Part shown: piece after piece, positions 15,575 through 25,023 of the stretch | Layout: every line of letters starts with the position of its first letter | Position numbering within the stretch: the first letter of the stretch is position 1 | NCBI RefSeq assembly: GCF_014647875.1 | Contig: NZ_BMQA01000009.1 | Location: forward strand, 268,245-332,244 | Direction of reading: 5' to 3' | Length of the DNA: 64,000 nucleotides | DNA from: Streptomyces brasiliensis | GTDB taxonomy: Bacteria > Actinomycetota > Actinomycetes > Streptomycetales > Streptomycetaceae | The notes under the pieces: model-generated | Told to the model about the DNA's origin: nothing | What the model saw: the letters and a program-made list of their open reading frames with translations, nothing else | Database searches by the model: none | Made by a program: the position numbers and the translations under genes

Positions 15575-17287
15575 ATCGACGCGTCCAGCAGCCCTCCGCT
15601 CACCGCAGAGTCGACAGTCGCGGTCGAGCTGGCGGGGATCACCAAACGATTCCCGGGTGTCGTGGCCAACCACGACATCCACCTGACCGTCCGCAAGGGG
15701 ACCGTCCACGCCCTCGTCGGCGAGAACGGTGCGGGCAAGTCGACCCTGATGAAGATCCTCTACGGCATGCAGAAGCCGGACGAGGGCACCATCGCGGTCA
15801 GCGGCGAACAGGTCACCTTCTCGTCCCCGGCCGACGCCATCTCCCGCGGCATCGGCATGGTCCACCAGCACTTCATGCTGGCCGACAACCTGACCGTCCT
15901 CGAGAACGTCGTGCTCGGCAGCGAGAAGCTGTACGGCATCGGTGGCGGCGCCCGCAGGAAGATCAAGGAGATCTCCGACCGCTACGGCCTCGGCGTCCGC
16001 CCGGACGCGCTCGTCGAGGACCTCGGCGTCGCCGACCGCCAGCGCGTCGAGATCCTCAAGGTCCTCTACCGCGGCGCCCGGACCCTGATCCTCGACGAGC
16101 CGACCGCCGTCCTGGTCCCGCAGGAGGTCGACGCGCTCTTCGACAACCTGCGCGAGCTCAAGTCCGAGGGCCTGTCCGTCATCTTCATCTCGCACAAGCT
16201 CGGCGAGGTGCTCTCCGTGGCGGACGAGATCACCGTCATCCGGCGCGGTACGACCGTCGGCACGGCCGTACCCGCCGAGACCACCTCGCGTCAGCTCGCC
16301 GAGATGATGGTCGGCAGCGAGCTGCCCACCCCGGAGACCGCCGAGTCGACGGTCACCGACCGGGCGGTCCTCGAGGTCAAGGGCCTGACCGTGTACGCCA
16401 GCGGTGGCGCGTCCCTGGGGGAGGCCGGCGCGCTCGCCGAGACCGCGACGGTCGGCGCGGGCGGCGCCACGGCGGGCGGCGACGTCCTCACCGAGGCCAC
16501 CACCCCCGGCGAGGCCAAGCGCGTCCTCGACGACGTCAGCTTCACCATCCACGCCGGCGAGGTCATGGGCATCGCCGGTGTCGAGGGCAACGGCCAGACC
16601 GAGCTGATCGACGCCCTGATCGGCCTCAAGAACGCCGACTCCGGCTCGATCCACTTCCTGGGCGAGGACGTCACGAACTGGCCCACCCGCAAGCGCCGCG
16701 AGCAGGGCGTCGGCTACATACCCGAGGACCGCCACCGCCAGGGCCTGCTCCTGGAGGCGCCCCTCTGGGAGAACCGCATACTCGGCCACGTCACCGAGAC
16801 GCCCAACGCCAAGGGCTTCTGGCTCGACCCCAAGGGCGCCCAGGCCGACACGCGCCGGATCGTCGAGGAGTACGACGTCCGCACCCCCGGCATCGACGTC
16901 ACCGCGGCCTCCCTGTCCGGCGGCAACCAGCAGAAGCTGATCGTCGGCCGCGAGATGAGCCACGACCCGAAGTTCCTGATCGCCGCCCACCCCACCCGCG
17001 GTGTGGACGTCGGCGCCCAGGCGCAGATCTGGGACCGCATCCGCGAGGCCCGCCGCAACGGCCTCGCCGTCCTGCTGATCTCCGCCGACCTGGACGAGCT
17101 GATCGGCCTGTCGGACACCCTGCGGGTGATCTACAACGGCACTCTGGTCGCCGACGCCGATCCGGCCACGGTCACCCCGGAGGAGCTCGGCTCGGCCATG
17201 ACCGGCGCCGCGTCCGGTCACCTCGAGCATGTTGAATCCCCTTCCGACAACGCGGAAGCCGCCGGTCCGGAGGACGAGGCCCGATGA
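15575..17287 (+). CDS. Nucleoside ABC transporter, double ATPase subunit
   Basis: The 570-residue product has two ABC domains. Domain 1 (about 17-245) has Walker A GENGAGKST, a degenerate signature and LILDEPTAVL. Domain 2 (about 305-530) has a degenerate Walker A GVEGNGQTE, signature LSGGNQQK and HPTRGVDVG, the RbsA/YufO pattern of BMP-type importers. An Ala/Gly-rich linker of about 45 residues joins them. No ATG, GTG or TTG is in frame until 15662, which would cut off the first strand (VELAGITKRFPGVV). A strong GAGGAG at 15561-15566 is placed for an ATC codon at 15575, so initiation at this rare codon is proposed. The gene overlaps the permease gene by 4 bp. Confidence 0.85.
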   Translation: MDASSSPPLTAESTVAVELAGITKRFPGVVANHDIHLTVRKGTVHALVGENGAGKSTLMKILYGMQKPDEGTIAVSGEQVTFSSPADAISRGIGMVHQHFMLADNLTVLENVVLGSEKLYGIGGGARRKIKEISDRYGLGVRPDALVEDLGVADRQRVEILKVLYRGARTLILDEPTAVLVPQEVDALFDNLRELKSEGLSVIFISHKLGEVLSVADEITVIRRGTTVGTAVPAETTSRQLAEMMVGSELPTPETAESTVTDRAVLEVKGLTVYASGGASLGEAGALAETATVGAGGATAGGDVLTEATTPGEAKRVLDDVSFTIHAGEVMGIAGVEGNGQTELIDALIGLKNADSGSIHFLGEDVTNWPTRKRREQGVGYIPEDRHRQGLLLEAPLWENRILGHVTETPNAKGFWLDPKGAQADTRRIVEEYDVRTPGIDVTAASLSGGNQQKLIVGREMSHDPKFLIAAHPTRGVDVGAQAQIWDRIREARRNGLAVLLISADLDELIGLSDTLRVIYNGTLVADADPATVTPEELGSAMTGAASGHLEHVESPSDNAEAAGPEDEAR

Positions 17288-18408
17288 AGAAGTTCGACAA
17301 GGAGCGGGTGCTCCTCGCGGTGGCCGGCCCGGTCATCGCGCTCGTCCTCGCGATCGTGCTGACCTCGGTCGTGCTGATCGCGTCGGGCAAGAACCCGATC
17401 GAGCCGTACAGCCTGATGCTGGAGCAGCTGCCCTACTCCGACATTCAGGTGCTGATCATCAACCAGGCGTCGATGTACTACATCGCCGCCATCGCGGTCG
17501 CCCTCGGCTTCCGCATGAACCTGTTCAACATCGGTGTGGACGGCCAGTACCGCCTCGCCGTGGTGATGACCGCCGTGGTCGGCGCCAACGTGGCGCTCCC
17601 GAGCTTCCTGCAGATCCCGCTGCTCCTGCTGGTCGCGGCCTTCACCGGCGCCTTCTGGGCCGGCATCGCGGGCGTCCTCAAGGTCACCCGCGGTGTCAGC
17701 GAGGTCGTCGCGACGATCATGCTGAACTCCATCGCGACCGCCCTCATCGGCTACGTCACCCTCTCCACCGTGTGGGGCGTGCAGGTCGGCAACAACATGA
17801 CGACCGGCGTCATGAAGGAGTCCGGCTGGTTCCCCGGCATCAACCTGGGATCCGACGTCGGTGAGATCTACGGCCTGGTCTTCCTCGCGATCCTGCTCGG
17901 CATCGCCTACTGGGTCGTCCTCAACCGCACCCGCTTCGGCTTCGACCTGCGCGCCACCGGCGCCTCCGAGTCCGCCGCCGCGGCCTCCGGCGTCAGCGCC
18001 AAGCGGATGGTGCTCCTCTCCATGCTGATCTCCGGCGGCGTCGCGGGCCTGGCCGGTCTGCCGCTGCTGCTCGGCGACACCCACACCTACAGCCTGAGCT
18101 TCCCCACGGGCGTCGGCTTCACCGCCATCGGCATCGCCCTGCTCGGCCGCAACAACCCCGGCGGCATCGCCCTCGCCGCCCTGCTGTGGGCCTTCCTCGA
18201 GAAGGCCTCGCCCGCCCTCGACTACGCGACCCCGGTGGCGTACGAGAAGGAGATCGCCACGATCATGCAGGGCCTGATCGTCTTCGCGGTCGTCATCTCG
18301 TACGAGGCCGTACGCCAGTGGGGTCTGCGCCGCCAGCAGCGTCAGGTCGGCGCCGAGCTGGCCGCGGCCGCCGCCCAGAACACCATGAAGGAGGTGGCGG
18401 CCCGATGA
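17284..18408 (+). CDS. Nucleoside ABC transporter permease 1 (YufP-like)
   Basis: The 374-residue product from ATG 17284 overlaps the ATPase stop (ATGA). It has about nine hydrophobic helices and the BPD_transp_2 pattern: NIGVDGQYRLAVV, RGVSEVVATIMLN, and RATGASESAAAASGVSAKRM for ATPase contact. It belongs to the branched-chain amino acid/ribose/nucleoside permease group, here the BMP-type nucleoside importer. A cytoplasmic tail after the last helix is rich in Gln/Arg/Ala. It is co-transcribed with both neighbours. Confidence 0.9.
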   Translation: MKKFDKERVLLAVAGPVIALVLAIVLTSVVLIASGKNPIEPYSLMLEQLPYSDIQVLIINQASMYYIAAIAVALGFRMNLFNIGVDGQYRLAVVMTAVVGANVALPSFLQIPLLLLVAAFTGAFWAGIAGVLKVTRGVSEVVATIMLNSIATALIGYVTLSTVWGVQVGNNMTTGVMKESGWFPGINLGSDVGEIYGLVFLAILLGIAYWVVLNRTRFGFDLRATGASESAAAASGVSAKRMVLLSMLISGGVAGLAGLPLLLGDTHTYSLSFPTGVGFTAIGIALLGRNNPGGIALAALLWAFLEKASPALDYATPVAYEKEIATIMQGLIVFAVVISYEAVRQWGLRRQQRQVGAELAAAAAQNTMKEVAAR

Positions 18409-19667
18409 CCACCGTGACCGTCGCGAAGCCGAAGGCGCAGCAGCCCGGCAGGGGCAGCCGCCGCATCTCGCTCCCGGTGCTCCTGCTCGTCATCGCGGGC
18501 GTGCTCGTGCTCACCTCGGTCGTCCGCCTGATCACCGGCGCGGACGGCATCACCTCGACAGGCCAGATGTCCACCGCGCTGCGCCTCGCCGTGCCGATCG
18601 GGCTCGCGGGCCTCGGCGGCCTGTGGTCCGAACGCTCCGGCGTTGTCAACATCGGCCTCGAGGGCATGATGATCCTCGGCACCTGGTTCGGCGCCTGGGC
18701 GGGCTATCAGTGGGGCCCGTGGGCCGGCGTGGCCTTCGGCATCATCGGCGGTGCCCTCGGCGCCGTCCTGCACGCCATCGCCACCGTGACCTTCAACGTC
18801 AACCACATCGTCTCCGGTGTGGCCCTCAACATCCTGGCGCTCGGCGCCACCCGCTATCTGTCGAAGTTCACCTTCGCCGACGCCCCGCAGGGTTCCGCCA
18901 AGCAGTCCCCGCCGATCGACTCGCTGGGCAACTTCGACATCCCGGGCCTGTCCGGCTGGCTGGACACCCTCAACCAGAAGCACTGGTTCGTGGTCTCGGA
19001 CATCGCCGGCCTGATCGGCGGTCTGGTCACCGACCTGTCGCCGCTGACCGTCATCGCTGTCGCGCTCGTGCCGTTCACCTGGTGGGTGCTGTGGCGCACG
19101 CCGTTCGGCCTGCGGCTGCGCTCCTGCGGCGAGAACCCGGTCGCTGCCGAGTCCCTCGGCGTCAACGTCTACAAGTACAAGTACCTCGCGGTGATCATCT
19201 CGGGCGGCTTCGCCGGCCTCGGCGGTGCCTTCCTGTCGATCGTCGCCTCGAACGTGTACTTGGACGGCCAGACCGCCGGCCGCGGCTACATCGGTCTCGC
19301 CGCGATGATCTTCGGCAACTGGATGCCGGGCGGTCTCGCCCTCGGCGCGGGCCTGTTCGGCTACACCGACAGCCTCAACCTGCGCGGCGGCACGGTGAAC
19401 GTCCACGCGCTGATCCTGCTGCTCGCGATCCTGCTGGTGTTCGGGGCGGCCTACCTCGCCTGGCGCAAGAAGTACGTCCCCGCGCTGGTCACCCTGGTGA
19501 TCTCGGTCCTGATGTTCGTCTGGTACGCCGCCACGAACGAGGTGCCGCGTCAGCTCGTGACGGCCACTCCGTACATCGTGACCCTGCTCGTCCTGTCGCT
19601 GTCCGCGCAGTCCCTGCGGATGCCGAAGGCCGACGGTCTGCCGTACCGGAAGGGACAGGGCAAGTGA
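18405..19667 (+). CDS. Nucleoside ABC transporter permease 2 (YufQ-like)
   Basis: The 420-residue product from ATG 18405 overlaps the previous stop (ATGA). A 20-residue basic cytoplasmic leader precedes about ten helices. The family motif NIGLEGMMILGTWFG and the coupling segment RLRSCGENPVAAESLGVN are clear, as in YufQ/NupC-type partners of BMP transporters. The C-terminal third adds two or three helices beyond the usual core. It overlaps cdd by 4 bp (GTGA), linking uptake to deamination. Confidence 0.9.
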   Translation: MTTVTVAKPKAQQPGRGSRRISLPVLLLVIAGVLVLTSVVRLITGADGITSTGQMSTALRLAVPIGLAGLGGLWSERSGVVNIGLEGMMILGTWFGAWAGYQWGPWAGVAFGIIGGALGAVLHAIATVTFNVNHIVSGVALNILALGATRYLSKFTFADAPQGSAKQSPPIDSLGNFDIPGLSGWLDTLNQKHWFVVSDIAGLIGGLVTDLSPLTVIAVALVPFTWWVLWRTPFGLRLRSCGENPVAAESLGVNVYKYKYLAVIISGGFAGLGGAFLSIVASNVYLDGQTAGRGYIGLAAMIFGNWMPGGLALGAGLFGYTDSLNLRGGTVNVHALILLLAILLVFGAAYLAWRKKYVPALVTLVISVLMFVWYAATNEVPRQLVTATPYIVTLLVLSLSAQSLRMPKADGLPYRKGQGK

Positions 19668-20065
19668 CGCCGCCCGCCGACGTCGACTGGGAGGCGCTGC
19701 GGGCCGAGGCGCGGGAGGCGATGTCCCACGCGTACGCGCCGTACTCGGGCTTCCCGGTCGGCGCGGCGGCCCTGGCCGACGACGGACGCACCGTCTCGGG
19801 CTGCAACGTCGAGAACGCCTCGTACGGGCTCGGCCTGTGCGCCGAGTGCGGGCTGGTGTCCGAGCTGCGGCGCACCGGGGGCGGCCGGCTCACGCACTTC
19901 ACATGCGTGGACGGCACGGGCGGGCTGCTCGTCCCGTGCGGCCGCTGCCGGCAGCTGCTGTACGAGTTCGGCGGGCCCGACCTGCTGCTGGACACCCCGG
20001 CGGGCGTCCTGCCGCTGTCGGAGATGCTGCCCCAGGCCTTCGGCCCGGACCATCTCTCCAAGTAA
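19664..20065 (+). CDS. cdd: Cytidine deaminase
   Basis: The 133-residue product starts at GTG 19664, overlapping the permease TGA. It is a homotetrameric-type cytidine deaminase of normal length, with GCNVENASYG, the catalytic Cys59-Ala-Glu61 and zinc ligands Cys92/Cys95 in PCGRCRQ. It converts cytidine and deoxycytidine to uridine and deoxyuridine in the cytoplasm. Its place directly after the importer genes makes imported pyrimidine nucleosides the likely substrate. A strong hairpin separates it from deoA. Confidence 0.95.
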   Translation: MTPPADVDWEALRAEAREAMSHAYAPYSGFPVGAAALADDGRTVSGCNVENASYGLGLCAECGLVSELRRTGGGRLTHFTCVDGTGGLLVPCGRCRQLLYEFGGPDLLLDTPAGVLPLSEMLPQAFGPDHLSK

Positions 20066-20072
20066 CTCCCCC

Positions 20073-20118
20073 GCGGCCCCTCCGAGTTGATTGCACCGAC
20101 GGTCATCGGAGGGGCCGC
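20073..20118 (+). terminator. 13-bp stem hairpin between cdd and deoA
   Basis: GCGGCCCCTCCGA (20073-20085) pairs perfectly with TCGGAGGGGCCGC (20106-20118) around 20 nt. No T-run follows. It may reduce read-through into deoA or stabilise the upstream mRNA. Confidence 0.6.
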
Positions 20119-20153
20119 AGGGTTTCGCACCTCCCCGGAAGGAACGCACCCCC

Positions 20154-21437
<1,284 letters not shown>

Positions 21438-21534
21438 CCAGGCATTTCATCGTTCGGGTGAACGGGATCGGTGGACCAGCACCGGTCCCGTTCGGCATGC
21501 TGGGATCGGTGACGCACCGATTGGAGACACCGCC

Positions 21535-22128
21535 ATGAGCGCACTCAGCGTCGAGCCCGAGTCCCCGAGGGGAACGGGCTGGGACGAGATCGTCCGTGTC
21601 TGGGAGGAGACGGACGCTCCCGAGGGCAGCAAGGTGGAGATCATCGAAGGGGTCGTCACCGTGTCGCCACCACCGTCCGAAGAACACAACGACACCGCTG
21701 AGCTGCTTCACGAACGCCTGTACGGTGCAATTTCCCCTGACTGCGACTGGGGCATTTATCAGACACTCGGGCTGACGTGCCCGGAGACGGGCGGCCTGTT
21801 CATTCCGGACCTGTGTGTGGTGCCCAGGGAAGCCTTGCGTCGCGGGACACGAGTGCCCGCCACCGAGGCCGAACTGGTGGTCGAGGTCACGTCTCCGAGC
21901 AATGCGAACCACGACCGGATCAAGAAGGCCCACGGCTATGCCGTAGCGGGGGTGCCGCTTTACCTCCTACTGGACGCCTGGCAGTCCGGACGCCCGACAG
22001 CAACGCTGTACGGAGAGCCGCAGAACGGCACGTACCGAGTGCTTGCCTCAGTGGAGTACGGCGAGGAGCTCACGCTGCCCGCCCCGTTCAAGTTGGTTCT
22101 CGACACCGGCATCTTCCCGCTCAGCTGA
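21535..22128 (+). CDS. Uma2-family (DUF820) putative endonuclease
   Basis: The 197-residue product from ATG 21535 has the Uma2/DUF820 pattern: an N-terminal WDEIVRVWEE segment, EIIEGVVTVSPPPSEEHN, then the PD-(D/E)XK-like core FIPDLCVV...ELVVEVTSPSN..HDRIKKAHGYAVAGVPLYLLLD. The Asp of PDL, the Glu in VEVTS and the Lys in KKAHGYA are the expected catalytic set. Such proteins are abundant in Streptomyces, with no settled role. It stands alone, with ordinary but slightly lower GC third-position bias than neighbours, which may reflect transfer. Confidence 0.8.
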   Translation: MSALSVEPESPRGTGWDEIVRVWEETDAPEGSKVEIIEGVVTVSPPPSEEHNDTAELLHERLYGAISPDCDWGIYQTLGLTCPETGGLFIPDLCVVPREALRRGTRVPATEAELVVEVTSPSNANHDRIKKAHGYAVAGVPLYLLLDAWQSGRPTATLYGEPQNGTYRVLASVEYGEELTLPAPFKLVLDTGIFPLS

Positions 22129-22156
22129 GACGGCGTCACCCCGCCGGGCCCTCCCG

Positions 22157-22543
22157 ATGAGTTATGGCCGGCCTACCGGTCTACAGCACGTGGACGACAC
22201 GACACCTGCTGTGCTCATGCTGGCCGGCCCCGTCACCCGGGACGAGGTGCCGGGCCTGGTCGACGACGTGCGGGCGCTCCTCGGCGCCACCGGCGGCGGA
22301 GTCGTCGTCTGCGACGTGGGCGGGCTCGGACCGCCGGGTATCGGGCACATCGATCTGCTCGCCCGGCTGGAGCTGGCCGCCCGCCGGGCCGGGGGCCGGA
22401 TACGGCTCCGGGACCCGGACCCCGCGCTACACGCCCTCCTCGATCTCGTCGGCCTCCGGTTCGAGATGGAGGGGCAGGCCGAACAGCGGGAACCAGCGCT
22501 TCGTGTCGAGGAAGAAGTGGAACCCGGTCAGCCGTCCGGCTGA
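22157..22543 (+). CDS. Small STAS-domain protein
   Basis: The 128-residue product from ATG 22157 has alternating strand/helix segments: AVLMLAGPVTRDEV, GGGVVVCDVGGLGPPGIGHIDLLARLELAARRAGGRIRL and DPALHALLDLVGLRF. This resembles STAS anti-sigma-factor-antagonist proteins, but the usual phosphorylated Ser is replaced in the GPPGIGH segment, so it may bind without phosphorylation control. The last 117 bp overlap the 3' end of the ECF sigma gene on the other strand. The weak Shine-Dalgarno leaves the start uncertain. Confidence 0.65.
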   Translation: MSYGRPTGLQHVDDTTPAVLMLAGPVTRDEVPGLVDDVRALLGATGGGVVVCDVGGLGPPGIGHIDLLARLELAARRAGGRIRLRDPDPALHALLDLVGLRFEMEGQAEQREPALRVEEEVEPGQPSG

Positions 22544-23440
22544 GATCTCCAGGACCTGGACCGCCCACGGCGTGAAGCCGCCCGTCTCCGGGTCCGGCTT
22601 GTACTGCGCGAAGCCCGGCAGACCGTTGACCTCCACCGGCAGCAGACGCGAGCCCGCGCAGGACGCGCCCAGCGTCGTCATGAAGCCCGCGATGTCGGCG
22701 TGGCCGGTGAGCCACAGGTCGAACGGCGGCATCGTCATGACGGCGTCCTCGTGCAGCAGCGCGGTCAGCGCCGTCATGTCGTACCCCTCGAACGCCTTCA
22801 CATAGCGCTCCAGGAGCCTTTGCTGCTCCTCGTCCAGGGGGTCCGACACCGCCGCGTCCGAGCCTGACTCGTCCCGCTCGGCGAGCGTCGCACGCGCCCG
22901 CTGCAGGGCGCTGTTGACCGACGCCACCGTGGTGCCGAGCAGCTCGGCGACCTCGCTCGCCCGCCAGGCCAGCACCTCCCGCAGGATCAGCACCGCCCGC
23001 TGCTTGGGCGGGAGTTGCTGCAGGGCGGCCATGAAGGCGAGCCGGACCGACTCCTTGGCGACGGCGGCCTCCGCCGGATCATCGACCGTGGGGAGCATCC
23101 GCGCGTCCGGCATCGGCTCCAGCCAGGTGTTGTCCGGGCGGGGGGAAAGGGCCGCCTGGGCCAGCGGGGTGGACTCCGTGAGGTCCATCGGGCGGGCCCG
23201 TTTGTTGCCCGCCGTCAGCATGTCCAGGCAGACGTTCGTCGCGATCCGGTACAGCCAGGAGCGGAGGCTGGAACGGCCCTCGAACTTGTCGTAGCTCCGC
23301 CAGGCGCGGACCAGCGTGTCCTGCACCGCGTCCTCGGCCTCGAAGGAGGAGCCGAGCATGCGGTAGCAGTATCCGGTCAGCTCGACGCGGTGTTTCTCCA
23401 GCGCGCTGTCGAGATCCGTCGTCGCCGTGCTGTCGCTCAT
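22427..23440 (-). CDS. ECF sigma factor with C-terminal SnoaL-like domain
   Basis: The 337-residue product begins MSDSTATTDLDSALEKHRVEL. Sigma region 2 is seen in CYRMLGSSFEAEDAVQDTLVRAWRS and SSLRSWLYRIATNVCLDML; region 4 in LPPKQRAVLILREVLAWRASEVAELLGTTVASVN. Residues about 215-330 form a SnoaL-like domain (YVKAFEGYDMTALTALLHEDAVMTMPPF...WLTG). This architecture is that of the SigG/SigX5-type ECF group, in which the fused domain is thought to regulate activity, so no separate anti-sigma gene is expected next door. No redox CxxC motif is visible. The gene is monocistronic and converges on the STAS gene, overlapping it. Confidence 0.9.
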   Translation of the reverse strand: MSDSTATTDLDSALEKHRVELTGYCYRMLGSSFEAEDAVQDTLVRAWRSYDKFEGRSSLRSWLYRIATNVCLDMLTAGNKRARPMDLTESTPLAQAALSPRPDNTWLEPMPDARMLPTVDDPAEAAVAKESVRLAFMAALQQLPPKQRAVLILREVLAWRASEVAELLGTTVASVNSALQRARATLAERDESGSDAAVSDPLDEEQQRLLERYVKAFEGYDMTALTALLHEDAVMTMPPFDLWLTGHADIAGFMTTLGASCAGSRLLPVEVNGLPGFAQYKPDPETGGFTPWAVQVLEISAGRLTGFHFFLDTKRWFPLFGLPLHLEPEADEIEEGV

Positions 23441-23592
23441 CGTCCACCCACCCCTGTGGCCGTTCCTGTCGCGCGCCGTCGCGCCCCAGCACCTCGGAAG
23501 CTACCGCAGCCCACTGACAATGGCCCTGGGAGCCGATAAAAGCCCAGCTCAGACCCGTTGCTTACAGGCGTGATCGAATGCCGTACGGCGCG

Positions 23593-23628
23593 CGACACCC
23601 CCCGCCCGGTGTCGGACAGGGGGTGTCG
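23593..23628 (-). terminator. Terminator hairpin downstream of MFS gene
   Basis: CGACACCCCC (23593-23602) pairs with GGGGGTGTCG (23619-23628) around 16 nt. It lies 38 bp beyond the MFS stop codon on the minus strand. The rest of the 225-bp gap 23441-23665 should hold the sigma gene promoter, which I could not identify with confidence. Confidence 0.65.
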
Positions 23629-23665
23629 AGGGAGTCCGGGGAGCCGCAAAGCTCGATGAGCGTCC

Positions 23666-24961
23666 TCAGTACGCAGGCGACGCATCCGCATCCGCCGCCG
23701 CGAGCCGCGCAGCGCGCGTGCCGAGCAGCGTGATCGTCACGACGCCGAGCACCGCCAGCAGGCCCACGCCGACCGTGCCGGTCCAGCCGCCCGCGTGGAA
23801 GGCGAGCGCGCCAACCGTGCTGCCCGCGCTGGAGCCGATGTAGTACGCCGACTGGTACAGCGCCGACGCCTGCGCCCGCCCCACCGTCGCCGTCTTGCCG
23901 ACCGCCGAGGACGCCACCGCGTGCCCCGCGAAGAAGCCCGCCGTGATCAGCACCAGGCCGAGCAGGACCAGCGGCAGGGAGGCGGCCAGCGAGAGCAGCA
24001 GACCCGACGCCGTCGTACCGCCCGCCAGGTACAGCGCGCCCCGCCGGCCCAGGCGCCCGACCAGCCGGCCCGCCGTCGACGCGGACACCGTACCGACCAG
24101 GTACACCAGGAAGATCGAGCCGATGATGCCCTGCGGCAGACCGAACGGCGCCTCGGTCAGCCGGTAGCCGATCACCGTGTACACACCGCCGAACACCGTC
24201 ATGAACAGCGCGCCGATCGCGTACAGCCGTTGCAGCAGCGGGTTCGCGAGATGGTCGCGGACCGTGCCGGCCAGCACGCGCGGGCGCAGCGAACCGGCCG
24301 TGAAGTGCCGCGGGGCCGGCAGCAGCAGCCGGAACGCCACCGCGCAGCCCACCGCGATCGTGCCGATCACGCCGACCGCGACGCGCCAGCCCCACTCCTG
24401 CGCCACCCAGCCGGTGATCAACCGGCCGCTCATCCCGCCGACGCTGTTGCCCGCGATGAACAGACCGATCGCCGTGACCAGTGCCCGCGGCCTGACCTCC
24501 TCGGCCAGATACGCCGTCGCCGACGCCGGCAGCCCGGCGAGGGCCCCGCCCTGCACCGCGCGCAGCGCCACCAGCGTGCCGATCGAGGGCGCGAAGGGGA
24601 CCAGCATGCCGACGGTCACCGCGACCGCCAGCGAGGCCGTCATCACCGTACGGCGGCCGAAGCGTTCGGACAGCGCACTCATCGGCAGTACGAACAGCGC
24701 CAGACCACCCGTCGCGGCCGCCACCGTCCAGCTCGCCTCGCTCGCCGCGACCCCGAACTCGCCGGAGATCAGCGGCAGCAGCGCCTGCGTGGAGTAGAGC
24801 AGCGCGAAGGTGGCGACTCCGGCGAGGAAGAGGGCGAGGCTCATCCGGCGGTAGCCGGGGCCGCCCGGGGTCAGCCGGGTGTCGGAGGCGGAGGAGGTGG
24901 GCGAGGGAGAGGGGGACGGTACGGCGTCCACGGCGGTGGACGCCCCGGTACTGGCAGGCAT
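23666..24961 (-). CDS. MFS transporter (YnfM-like)
   Basis: The 431-residue product starts at ATG 24961. After a Ser/Pro-rich cytoplasmic leader of about 35 residues there are twelve hydrophobic segments. The inter-helix 2-3 loop SERFGRRTVM and its second-half counterpart VGRLGRRGAL are MFS motif A. Similarity is to the YnfM/inner-membrane drug-efflux-like group (LLYSTQALLPLISGEFGV). Such proteins export small molecules with proton exchange; the substrate is unknown. It is divergent from a LysR-type regulator, the usual arrangement for an exporter induced by its substrate. Confidence 0.85.
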   Translation of the reverse strand: MPASTGASTAVDAVPSPSPSPTSSASDTRLTPGGPGYRRMSLALFLAGVATFALLYSTQALLPLISGEFGVAASEASWTVAAATGGLALFVLPMSALSERFGRRTVMTASLAVAVTVGMLVPFAPSIGTLVALRAVQGGALAGLPASATAYLAEEVRPRALVTAIGLFIAGNSVGGMSGRLITGWVAQEWGWRVAVGVIGTIAVGCAVAFRLLLPAPRHFTAGSLRPRVLAGTVRDHLANPLLQRLYAIGALFMTVFGGVYTVIGYRLTEAPFGLPQGIIGSIFLVYLVGTVSASTAGRLVGRLGRRGALYLAGGTTASGLLLSLAASLPLVLLGLVLITAGFFAGHAVASSAVGKTATVGRAQASALYQSAYYIGSSAGSTVGALAFHAGGWTGTVGVGLLAVLGVVTITLLGTRAARLAAADADASPAY

Positions 24962-24987
24962 GCTTCGAACCTAAACAGTCCACACTC

Positions 24988-25002
24988 ATGCGTCCAATGC
25001 AT
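24988..25002. promoter_or_regulatory. LysR-type box in MFS/LysR divergent region
   Basis: ATGC-N7-GCAT contains a T-N11-A core, the shape bound by LysR-type regulators. It lies between divergent starts 24961 and 25024. CATAAT (25011-25016) is 7 nt before ATG 25024, which suggests leaderless expression of the regulator with the box just upstream of its promoter. Confidence 0.5.
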
Positions 25003-25023
25003 GGAATCGCCATAATCGTTCCC

